Assembly (NCBI GenBank): GCA_007128755.1 | Contig: SKWV01000432.1 | Location: forward strand, 1-5,981 | Source: Trueperaceae bacterium | GTDB taxonomy: Bacteria; Deinococcota; Deinococci; Deinococcales; Trueperaceae | Reading direction: 5' to 3' | Length of the DNA stretch: 5,981 bases | Shown here: positions 1 through 4,984 of the stretch, in pieces | Layout: every line of letters begins with the position of its first letter | Numbering within the stretch: the first letter of the stretch is position 1 | Notes under the pieces: generated by a model | The model's input: the letters and a program-made list of their open reading frames with translations, nothing else | What the model was told of the DNA's origin: nothing | Databases searched by the model: none | Translations under genes and position numbers: made by a program

Positions 1-685
1 GCACCAGCGCGATGTCCGACGCCTCGTCCAGCGACGGGATGCCGGTGATCTGGCCGTTCTCGGTGATGCGCGAGTTGAGGGTCGGCGCCGTCTGGATGGC
101 GCCGTCGAGCACGATCGCCATCCGCCGCCCGACGTTGCCGCCGGTGAAGTCGCCGAAGGCGCGCGAGTCCTCCGCGCGGATCTCGAAGAACACGGCCGGA
201 CCCATGCTCGCGCCGCCGATGCGATCGAAGTCCGCGCGGGCGGTGCGGATGATCTCGCCCGTGAAGGCGACCTCCTCGAGGTCCGCGAGCGTCATCTCGA
301 AGTGCGACAGGTTGGCGCTCTGCGGCCGCACCAGCCGGAACTCGAGGATCGCCTGCTGGCCGATCAGGTCGAGCGCGCGGTTCTGGTCGTCGGCGGTGAG
401 GCCGGGGAGCTCGACGATGATGCGGTCGTTGCCGCTCGTCTGGATGAGCGGTTCGGCGACGCCGAACTCGTTGACGCGGTTCTCGATGATGTTGCGCGCC
501 GTGTTGAGGTCTTCGCGTTCGGGATTGGGCTGCTCCGACTGCAGGACGACGCGGAGGCCGCCCTGCAGGTCGAGGCCGAGCTTCAGGTTCGAGGCCGGGT
601 CGGGGTTCCACGGCTGCCAGATGTAGGCGAGGGAGGCCAGGACCGCCGCGAGGACGATCAGGCCGGTGAAGGCGGTCTTGTTCAT
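1..685 (-). CDS. secD: Protein translocase subunit SecD (or N-terminal part of fused SecDF), partial
   Basis: SecD works with SecF beside the SecYEG channel in the cytoplasmic membrane and uses the proton gradient to help pull secreted proteins across. The 228 visible residues start with a short basic tip and one membrane helix (about residues 5-23), then YIWQPW. The first periplasmic region follows, with the family hallmark LGLDLQGG (residues 36-43), then IIVELPGL (89-96), LEFRLV (114-119) and AIVLDGAIQTAP (190-201). The gene runs off the left edge, so the later membrane helices are not seen, and whether SecF is fused cannot be decided; in Thermus the two are one protein. The ATG (685-683) overlaps the infB stop in ATGA and has a strong Shine-Dalgarno inside infB, so translation is probably coupled to IF-2. 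Identification is secure; only full length and fusion state are unknown. Confidence 0.95.
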   Translation of the reverse strand, partial: MNKTAFTGLIVLAAVLASLAYIWQPWNPDPASNLKLGLDLQGGLRVVLQSEQPNPEREDLNTARNIIENRVNEFGVAEPLIQTSGNDRIIVELPGLTADDQNRALDLIGQQAILEFRLVRPQSANLSHFEMTLADLEEVAFTGEIIRTARADFDRIGGASMGPAVFFEIRAEDSRAFGDFTGGNVGRRMAIVLDGAIQTAPTLNSRITENGQITGIPSLDEASDIALV

Positions 686-2493
686 CCGGCTGGCACCTCC
701 ACCATCTCGTAGGCTTCGATCACGTCGCCCTCCTGGACGTTGTCGTAGTTCTGCAGGTTGATCCCGCACTCGAACCCGGAGCCGACCTCACGGACGTCGT
801 CCTTGAAGCGCCGGAGCTGCGCGATCGTGCCCTTGTAGACCTCGCGACCGTCGCGGGTCAGGCGCGCCCGGGCGCCGCGGCGGATGGTGCCGCTGGTGAC
901 GTACGAGCCGGCGATGTTGCCGGAGCGCGGCACCTTGATGACCATGCGCACCTCGGCCTGCCCGAGGATGCGCTCCTCGAACTCGGGCTCGATCTGGCCG
1001 CGGATCATGCGGTTCACGTCCTCGATGAGGTCGTAGATGATCTTGTAGGTCTTGAGCGGGATCTTCTGCCGCTCGGCGCTCTTGACCACCGAGCCGGCGG
1101 GGTTGACGCCGAACACCATCACGGTGGCGTCGCCGGTGCTGGCGAGGAGCAGGTCCGACTCGCTGGGGGCGCCGACCTCCGCCAGCATGAGCTCGACGTC
1201 GACCTCGTCGGTCGCGGCGGCCTCCCTCGCGATCACGCCCTTGAGCGCCTCGAGCGAGCCTTGCGTGTCGGCCCGGAGCACGAGGTTGATCGTCTTGGTG
1301 GTGGGCTTGCCGAAGAGGTCGGCGAGCGTCAGGCCCTTGCGGCCGATGCTCTCTCTCGCCTCCTCCTCGCGCGCCAGGCGGCGCTCGGTGGTGACGGCCT
1401 TGGCCGTCGCCTCGTCACCGACGGCGGCGACGCTGTCGCCCGCCTGCGGCAGCACCGAGAAGCCGAGCACCTGCACGGGCACGCTCGGGCCGGCGCGGTC
1501 GATGATCGCGCCGGTGTGGTCGGTGAGGCGCCTGACCTTGCCCCACACCTCGCCCGAGATCAGGTAGTCGCCCACCCGCACGGTGCCCTCCTGGACGAGG
1601 ACGGTGACGAGCACGCCGGCGCGCTTGTCGAGCACCGACTCGACCACGACGCCCTCGAAGGGCGCGTCGGGATCGGCGCGCAGGTCCTCGACCTCGGCCA
1701 CGAGCGAGATCATCTCGAGCAGGTCGTCGACGCCCTCGCCGGTGATGGCGCTGATCGGTACGACCACCGTGTCGCCGCCGAAGGACTCCGGCACCAGCTC
1801 GACCTGCATCAGGTCGCGCATCACCTTGTCGGGGTTCGCCTGCGGCAGGTCGATCTTGTTGATCGCCACGATGATGGGCACCTTGGCGGCCTTGGCGTGC
1901 GCGACCGCCTCGCGCGTCTGCGGCATGATGCTGTCGTCGGCCGCGACCACGATCACCACGATGTCGGTGGCGTTCGCCCCGCGCTGGCGGATGGCCGTGA
2001 AGGCCTCGTGCCCCGGCGTGTCGAGGAACGTGACCGTGCCGGAGGGCGTCTCGGCCTGGTAGGCGCCGATGTGCTGCGTGATGCCGCCGGCCTCGCCCGC
2101 GGCCACCTTGGTCTTGCGGATGTGGTCGAGGAGCGAGGTCTTGCCGTGGTCGACGTGGCCCATCACGGTCACGACGGGCGCGCGTACCGGCAGATGCGAG
2201 CGATCGACCTGCGGGGCGGTCTCGGGGGCCTCGGCGACGGGCGGCGGCTCGGCCACCGCGACCGACGATGCGCTAGCGGCAGCGGAGGAGGCGGTCGCCC
2301 CCTCGGACGCGCCCGCGGCGGCTCCGGTCTCCTCGCCCGTCACGAGCTGCTTCACGGCTTCGGCGACGTCGGCCTCGAGCGAGCTGGCGTGGCTCTTGTA
2401 CTCGACGCCCATGTCGTCGAGCATCGTGAGCATGTCCTTCGTCTCGATGCCCAAGTCTTTCGCGAGCTGGTAGATGCGGACTTTCTCAGCCAT
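682..2493 (-). CDS. infB: Translation initiation factor IF-2
   Basis: IF-2 is the GTPase that brings initiator fMet-tRNA to the 30S subunit and promotes 50S joining. The 603-residue product has a short N-domain (1-50, starting MAEKVRIYQLAKDLG), a low-complexity Ala/Ser/Pro/Glu linker (about 52-97), then the G domain: G1 GHVDHGKT (112-119), G2 around GGITQHIG (136-143), G3 DTPGHEAF (158-165), G4 NKID (212-215) and G5 SAITGEG (248-254). Domain II follows, then domain III (around RADTQGSLEAL, 407-417) and the initiator-tRNA-binding C-terminal domain (FECGINLQNYDNVQEGDVIE). It is much shorter than enterobacterial IF-2 (about 890 aa) but close to Thermus/Deinococcus forms. I chose ATG 2493 because the family N-terminus begins there and GGAGG sits 5 bases upstream; an in-frame ATG at 2547 would add 18 unconserved residues. 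It overlaps ylxR by 8 bases and secD by 4. Confidence 0.98.
   Translation of the reverse strand: MAEKVRIYQLAKDLGIETKDMLTMLDDMGVEYKSHASSLEADVAEAVKQLVTGEETGAAAGASEGATASSAAASASSVAVAEPPPVAEAPETAPQVDRSHLPVRAPVVTVMGHVDHGKTSLLDHIRKTKVAAGEAGGITQHIGAYQAETPSGTVTFLDTPGHEAFTAIRQRGANATDIVVIVVAADDSIMPQTREAVAHAKAAKVPIIVAINKIDLPQANPDKVMRDLMQVELVPESFGGDTVVVPISAITGEGVDDLLEMISLVAEVEDLRADPDAPFEGVVVESVLDKRAGVLVTVLVQEGTVRVGDYLISGEVWGKVRRLTDHTGAIIDRAGPSVPVQVLGFSVLPQAGDSVAAVGDEATAKAVTTERRLAREEEARESIGRKGLTLADLFGKPTTKTINLVLRADTQGSLEALKGVIAREAAATDEVDVELMLAEVGAPSESDLLLASTGDATVMVFGVNPAGSVVKSAERQKIPLKTYKIIYDLIEDVNRMIRGQIEPEFEERILGQAEVRMVIKVPRSGNIAGSYVTSGTIRRGARARLTRDGREVYKGTIAQLRRFKDDVREVGSGFECGINLQNYDNVQEGDVIEAYEMVEVPAG
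695..700 (-). promoter_or_regulatory. Ribosome binding site of secD, inside the end of infB
   Basis: GGAGGT lies 9 bases before the secD ATG and is read through as part of the last infB codons (Val-Glu-Val-Pro-Ala-Gly). It fixes the secD start at 685 and supports independent or re-initiating translation of secD by ribosomes that are finishing infB. Confidence 0.8.
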
Positions 2494-2803
2494 GGGTGCC
2501 TCCGTGGCGCGTTGCGTGAGCGAGGGGGGTGCTTCGGGCCGATTCACGGCACGGCTCGAGGAGCGCCACGACCTCGTCGGTCCGTTGGCGGAAGGCGCGC
2601 GCGAAGGCCCGCCGCGTTGCGCGGTCGTCGGAGGTGGCGATGCAGGTGTGACAGACCCACGTCCCGCGGCCGCCCGCGCGGCCCGTCGGGTCGAGCCGCC
2701 AGCCGCTCTCGTGGTCCACGAGGCGGATCAGGTCGGCCTTGGTGAGGGAGGTGCGGCACACGACGCAGCGCCGCAGCGGCACGTGGCGCGTCCGGGCGGT
2801 CAT
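2486..2803 (-). CDS. rnpM: YlxR/RnpM family RNA-binding protein (DUF448)
   Basis: This 105-residue basic protein belongs to the YlxR family, which sits almost universally between nusA and infB. Members bind RNA; the Bacillus member was renamed RnpM as a modulator of RNase P. Whether that role holds here is inference. Visible signatures are RRCVVCRTSLTKADLIRLV (11-29), the DPTGRAGGRGTWVC segment (38-51) and a basic helix rich in Arg (60-73). Four cysteines form two CxxC pairs (C13/C16 and C51/C54), which could bind a metal. Residues after about 80 look like an unconserved tail that carries the infB ribosome binding site. The ATG overlaps the nusA stop in ATGA; the only Shine-Dalgarno-like run (GAGGAA) is very close to the ATG, so translation probably depends on coupling to nusA. 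The stop lies 8 bases inside infB. No ylxQ (L7Ae-like) gene follows. Confidence 0.93.
   Translation of the reverse strand: MTARTRHVPLRRCVVCRTSLTKADLIRLVDHESGWRLDPTGRAGGRGTWVCHTCIATSDDRATRRAFARAFRQRTDEVVALLEPCRESARSTPLAHATRHGGTHG
2499..2503 (-). promoter_or_regulatory. Ribosome binding site of infB that decides its start
   Basis: GGAGG lies 5 bases before ATG 2493 and within the last codons of ylxR. No comparable motif precedes the upstream in-frame ATG at 2547, so this site supports the shorter 603-residue IF-2. Confidence 0.75.
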
Positions 2804-4134
2804 GCTTCCTCGCGTTCGAGGGCCTCGGGGCGCTCTTCGTCCGGCGCCTCGCCGACGTCGTCGGCGGCCTCCGCCGCGTGCTCGCGCTCGCCGGCGGTCG
2901 CGTCGTCGTCGGCTTCCGCCACGGCGCCGTCATCCGTCGGGGCCTCGCTGGCGTCGCCCGGTGCGGCCTCGGTCTCGCGGCCGTCGGGCGAGGCGCTGAA
3001 CAGCGCGTCGAAGGCGGCGCGCCTGGTGTCGCTGGGGGTGGTGAACCCGCCGGCGTCGGCCTGACGCGAGGCGGCGGCGGCCATGGCGGCGTCGAGATCG
3101 CTGATGGCCTCGCTGGCGAGCAGGTCGATCCGGAAGCCCGTGAGCTTCGCGGCGAGGCGGACGTTCTGGCCGCCCTTGCCGATCGCGAGGGAGAGCTGGT
3201 CGTTGCCGACCATGACCTTCGCCTCGCCGGCGTCGGTGTCGAGCTCGATGGAGCCGACCTTGGCGGGGGAGAGCGCGTTGCGGATGAACTCGCGCGGGTT
3301 GGGGTCCCACATGATGATGTCGACCCGCTCGCGCTGCAGCTCCGCGGTCACGGCCTGGATGCGGCTGCCGCGGTGCCCGATGCAGGCGCCGATGGGGTCG
3401 ACGTTGGTGTTGGTGCTGGTCACGGCCACCTTGGAGCGCTGGCCGGCCTCGCGGGCGATGGCCTTGATCTCGACGGTGCCGTCGGAGACCTCGGGGATCT
3501 CCTGCTTCATCAGATACTCGAGCAGCTCGGGCGCCGCACGCGAGACGAGGATGCTCGGCCCGCGGGTGGAGAGCTCGACCTTCGCCATGTAGACCTTGAG
3601 CCGCATGCCGACCATGTAGCGCTCGCCCTGGATCTGCTCGCGCGGTGGCATGATCGCCTCGCCGCGGCCCAAGTCCACGAACACGTTGCGCTTGTTGTCG
3701 GTCCGGGCGACGACGCCGGTCATGATGTCGCCGGCACGGTCCTTGTACTCCTCGAACACGTGCTCGCGTTCCTTCTCGCGCAGCTTCTGCGTGATGACCT
3801 GCTTGGTGGTCTGCACCGCGATCCGGGTGAAGCGCTCCGGGTCGACCGGGAACTCCATCTCCATCCCCACCTCGACCTCTTCGTCGAGCTCGAGCGCCTC
3901 GGAGAGGACGATCTCCTTGTCGGCGTCCTCGACCTCCTCGACGACGCGCCGGATGACCAGCACCTCGATCTCGCCGGTCTCCGGGTCGACCTCGACCTCG
4001 ATCTGTTTGCCGGGCTCGATATTGCGCTCGAACGCCTGCTCCAGCGCCTCCTCGATGCTCTCCAGGAGCTGTTCCTTATCGAGGTTGCGTTCCGCTGCCA
4101 GCAGGTTCAGCGCGTCGATGAAATCCTTGTTCAT
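2800..4134 (-). CDS. nusA: Transcription termination/antitermination protein NusA
   Basis: NusA binds RNA polymerase and nascent RNA and controls pausing, termination and antitermination. The 444 residues show the N-terminal polymerase-binding domain (1 to about 130), an S1 domain (about 135-199, GDIMTGVVARTD at its start), KH1 (about 205-285, with the GHRG loop at 253-256) and KH2 (about 290-340, with GKGG at 319-322 followed by QNVRLAAKLTGFRIDL). After residue about 345 comes an Ala/Asp/Glu-rich tail of some 100 residues, very acidic from about 386. The two C-terminal AR repeats of enterobacterial NusA are not visible, as in many non-proteobacterial NusAs. The ATG at 4134 has AGGAG 6 bases upstream. 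The gene begins 68 bases after the rimP stop, and its own stop overlaps the ylxR start. Confidence 0.97.
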   Translation of the reverse strand: MNKDFIDALNLLAAERNLDKEQLLESIEEALEQAFERNIEPGKQIEVEVDPETGEIEVLVIRRVVEEVEDADKEIVLSEALELDEEVEVGMEMEFPVDPERFTRIAVQTTKQVITQKLREKEREHVFEEYKDRAGDIMTGVVARTDNKRNVFVDLGRGEAIMPPREQIQGERYMVGMRLKVYMAKVELSTRGPSILVSRAAPELLEYLMKQEIPEVSDGTVEIKAIAREAGQRSKVAVTSTNTNVDPIGACIGHRGSRIQAVTAELQRERVDIIMWDPNPREFIRNALSPAKVGSIELDTDAGEAKVMVGNDQLSLAIGKGGQNVRLAAKLTGFRIDLLASEAISDLDAAMAAAASRQADAGGFTTPSDTRRAAFDALFSASPDGRETEAAPGDASEAPTDDGAVAEADDDATAGEREHAAEAADDVGEAPDEERPEALEREEA

Positions 4135-4140
4135 GCGTCA

Positions 4141-4145
4141 CTCCT
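4141..4145 (-). promoter_or_regulatory. Ribosome binding site of nusA
   Basis: AGGAG lies 6 bases before the nusA ATG, in the short gap after rimP. It supports the start at 4134 and independent initiation on nusA, unlike ylxR downstream. Confidence 0.7.
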
Positions 4146-4153
4146 ATTCGGTT

Positions 4154-4199
4154 GTGGGCTCGACCCCGAGCGGTGCGCGGAGTCGGCCGGTCGAACCAC
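4154..4199 (-). repeat. Imperfect inverted repeat (RNA hairpin) between rimP and nusA
   Basis: The arms GTGG-gc-TCGACC (4154-4165) and GGTCGA-a-CCAC (4189-4199) give ten base pairs interrupted by a small asymmetric bulge. CCGA (4166-4169) and TCGG (4183-4186) can extend the stem inward. It fills most of the 68-base gap and ends 9 bases before the nusA Shine-Dalgarno. No T-run follows on either strand, so it does not look like a classical intrinsic terminator. It could be an RNA processing site, a stabilising element or an attenuator; the function is not known. Confidence 0.55.
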
Positions 4200-4202
4200 G
4201 TT

Positions 4203-4682
4203 CTAGCGTGGCGAGTCCGGCCATTCGGCCAGCCGCGCCCGTTCGATCGCGTCCAGCGCGATCGATCTCGTCGTGTCGTCGCCGCTCCCCACGAGCTCCA
4301 GGGAGATGCGACCCTCGCCCACCGAGCGGACGCGACCCGTGAGGGTCTCGCCGTCCGTGCGGACCTTGATCAGGAGATCACGGAAGCGCTCGAAGTGGCG
4401 CAGCGTGACCAGCGGGCGCTCGGCCCCCGGCGACTCGACTTCGAGCCGGTACGCGTCGGCGATCGGGTCGAGCCGGTCGAGCTCGAGCCCGAACGCCTCG
4501 GCCGCCTTGGCGACGTCCTGCACGGAGACGACCTGCTCGTCGAGCCGATCGATCCTGAGCAGGACGCGCCTCGTGCCACCACCCCGGCCTCCGGACCCGC
4601 CGCGGGCGCTCGAGATCGACAGCTCGAGCACCTCGTACCCGAGGGGCGTGAGCACGTCTCGTGCCGCTTGATGCAGGTCCAT
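4203..4682 (-). CDS. rimP: Ribosome maturation factor RimP
   Basis: RimP assists late assembly of the 30S ribosomal subunit. The 159-residue product has the expected two-domain form: an N-terminal alpha/beta domain (LTPLGYEVLELSISS, 11-25; VLLRID, 40-45; the VQDVAKAAEAFGLELDRLDPI helix region; and the hallmark YRLEVESPGAERPL at 78-91), then a small beta-rich C-terminal domain from about 97 (FERFRDLLIKVRTDGETLTGRV). A Gly/Arg-rich stretch at about 26-39 lengthens the loop between the first two strands beyond the few residues usual there. ATG 4682 was chosen because GGAGGA lies 5 bases upstream and the family N-terminus fits; in-frame ATGs further up (4715 and beyond) have no Shine-Dalgarno and encode unconserved sequence. 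It is the first gene of the minus-strand cluster. Confidence 0.93.
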   Translation of the reverse strand: MDLHQAARDVLTPLGYEVLELSISSARGGSGGRGGGTRRVLLRIDRLDEQVVSVQDVAKAAEAFGLELDRLDPIADAYRLEVESPGAERPLVTLRHFERFRDLLIKVRTDGETLTGRVRSVGEGRISLELVGSGDDTTRSIALDAIERARLAEWPDSPR

Positions 4683-4687
4683 GCGCG

Positions 4688-4693
4688 TCCTCC
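4688..4693 (-). promoter_or_regulatory. Ribosome binding site of rimP that decides its start
   Basis: GGAGGA stands 5 bases before ATG 4682. The alternative in-frame ATG at 4715-4713 lies in the loop of a hairpin and is preceded by a pyrimidine-rich run with no Shine-Dalgarno, so the shorter reading is preferred. Confidence 0.75.
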
Positions 4694-4704
4694 GTCCGTA
4701 CGCA

Positions 4705-4727
4705 CCGCCCTTCATGAGAGAGGGCGG
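4705..4727 (-). repeat. Hairpin in the rimP 5' leader
   Basis: CCGCCCT (4705-4711) and AGGGCGG (4721-4727) are perfect 7-bp complements around a 9-base loop. In the rimP transcript this stem lies 11 bases upstream of the Shine-Dalgarno and buries the unused in-frame ATG at 4715 in its loop. There is no T-run, so a terminator is unlikely; it may shape the leader of the operon mRNA. Confidence 0.55.
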
Positions 4728-4777
4728 GCTCTGCGAACCCACCCTCGACGTTCGGGCCGAGTCGTAATCCGCCCACG

Positions 4778-4786
4778 AGGATACCA
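4778..4786 (-). promoter_or_regulatory. Candidate extended -10 promoter for the rimP operon
   Basis: Read on the minus strand, TGGTATCCT matches the extended -10 pattern TGnTATnnT. It would start transcription near 4771 and give a leader of about 90 bases before rimP. No good -35 box lies 16-18 bases upstream. The site is the best sigma-A-like element I can see ahead of rimP, but it was found by eye in G+C-rich DNA and is tentative. Confidence 0.35.
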
Positions 4787-4821
4787 CGCGGGCCCACGTC
4801 ATGGCCGTTCGCCGTGAGCCA

Positions 4822-4839
4822 GTCCGCGCCGGCGCGGAC
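4822..4839. repeat. Perfect 18-bp palindrome in the divergent promoter region
   Basis: GTCCGCGCCGGCGCGGAC reads the same on both strands. It is followed with overlap by a 10-bp palindrome, GACCCGGGTC (4837-4846). It sits between the divergent rimP and aminotransferase genes, where the -35 region of the plus-strand TAGAAT box would fall. That placement suits a repressor operator, although as RNA it could also form a 7-bp stem with a CCGG loop. No matching family of operator is recognised. Confidence 0.6.
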
Positions 4840-4849
4840 CCGGGTCGGG

Positions 4850-4855
4850 TAGAAT
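4850..4855 (+). promoter_or_regulatory. Candidate -10 box for the aminotransferase gene
   Basis: TAGAAT matches the sigma-A consensus TATAAT at five of six positions, and such an A/T-rich hexamer stands out in this G+C-rich gap. A 17-base spacer would put the -35 hexamer in the centre of the 18-bp palindrome, where no TTGACA-like sequence exists, so an activator or repressor may act here. Transcription would begin near 4862 and leave a leader of about 120 bases. The box also lies in the loop of a small dyad, CGGG/CCCG (4846-4849, 4856-4859). Confidence 0.4.
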
Positions 4856-4868
4856 CCCGCCCATGCGA

Positions 4869-4966
4869 CGCTCTGGCGCACGAGCGCTCACCGAGCGGTA
4901 GAAGGGGCCCGTCAGGACCCCCGACCACCGCCCAAGCGGGACCGGCCCCCACGGGGAGCGGTCCCG
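4869..4966 (+). other. Potentially structured 5' leader of the aminotransferase mRNA
   Basis: Several short hairpins follow one another: CGCTC/GAGCG with loop ACC (4885-4897), GGGG/CCCC (4904-4907 with 4918-4921), CCGC/GCGG with loop CCAA (4928-4939), and CGGGACCG/CGGTCCCG (4937-4944 with 4959-4966) carrying an inner CCCC/GGGG stem (4946-4949 with 4953-4956). The last two overlap and exclude each other. Alternative pairings also exist between three CGCTC copies and two GAGCG copies. The final stem ends 7 bases before the Shine-Dalgarno. I recognise no known riboswitch or T-box, and G+C-rich DNA forms chance stems, so this is a candidate only. Confidence 0.35.
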
Positions 4967-4973
4967 TCGCTCT

Positions 4974-4978
4974 GGGAG
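4974..4978 (+). promoter_or_regulatory. Ribosome binding site of the aminotransferase gene
   Basis: GGGAG lies 6 bases before ATG 4985 and supports that start. A second in-frame ATG at 5003 has only a weak AGGA ahead of it. Confidence 0.65.
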
Positions 4979-4984
4979 AAGACG

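Noticed and set aside
2494..2547. A longer IF-2 starting at ATG 2547
   Set aside because: The extra 18 residues lie inside ylxR, are not family-like and have no good ribosome binding site; GGAGG before 2493 is much better.
1261..2745. A 494-codon open frame on the plus strand opposite infB
   Set aside because: Its translation is a mix of Ala, Arg, Gly, His, Leu and Asp with no family motif. It is the antisense shadow of infB and ylxR in G+C-rich DNA.
2486..2811. A missed ylxQ or rbfA gene in the cluster
   Set aside because: ylxR overlaps infB and infB overlaps secD, leaving no room for either gene here.
2878..4206. A 442-codon open frame on the plus strand opposite nusA
   Set aside because: Low-complexity sequence (repeated LDLDL, GRRARD-like runs) and complete overlap with the confidently identified nusA mark it as an antisense shadow.
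4683..4952. A longer RimP reaching up to 4952
   Set aside because: The extra residues are unconserved and cover the divergent promoter region, palindrome and leader; ATG 4682 has a strong Shine-Dalgarno.
4945..4957. A guanidine-II (mini-ykkC) hairpin, because ACGG appears in the loop region
   Set aside because: Only two base pairs would close an ACGG tetraloop, and no second ACGR hairpin lies nearby.
4937..4966. The strong hairpin before the aminotransferase as an intrinsic terminator
   Set aside because: No T-run follows on either strand, and it sits just upstream of the ribosome binding site of a gene that must be transcribed through it.
4862..4984. A T-box or glycine riboswitch in the aminotransferase leader
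   Set aside because: The T-box TGGNACCGCG core and the conserved glycine-riboswitch core are not present.
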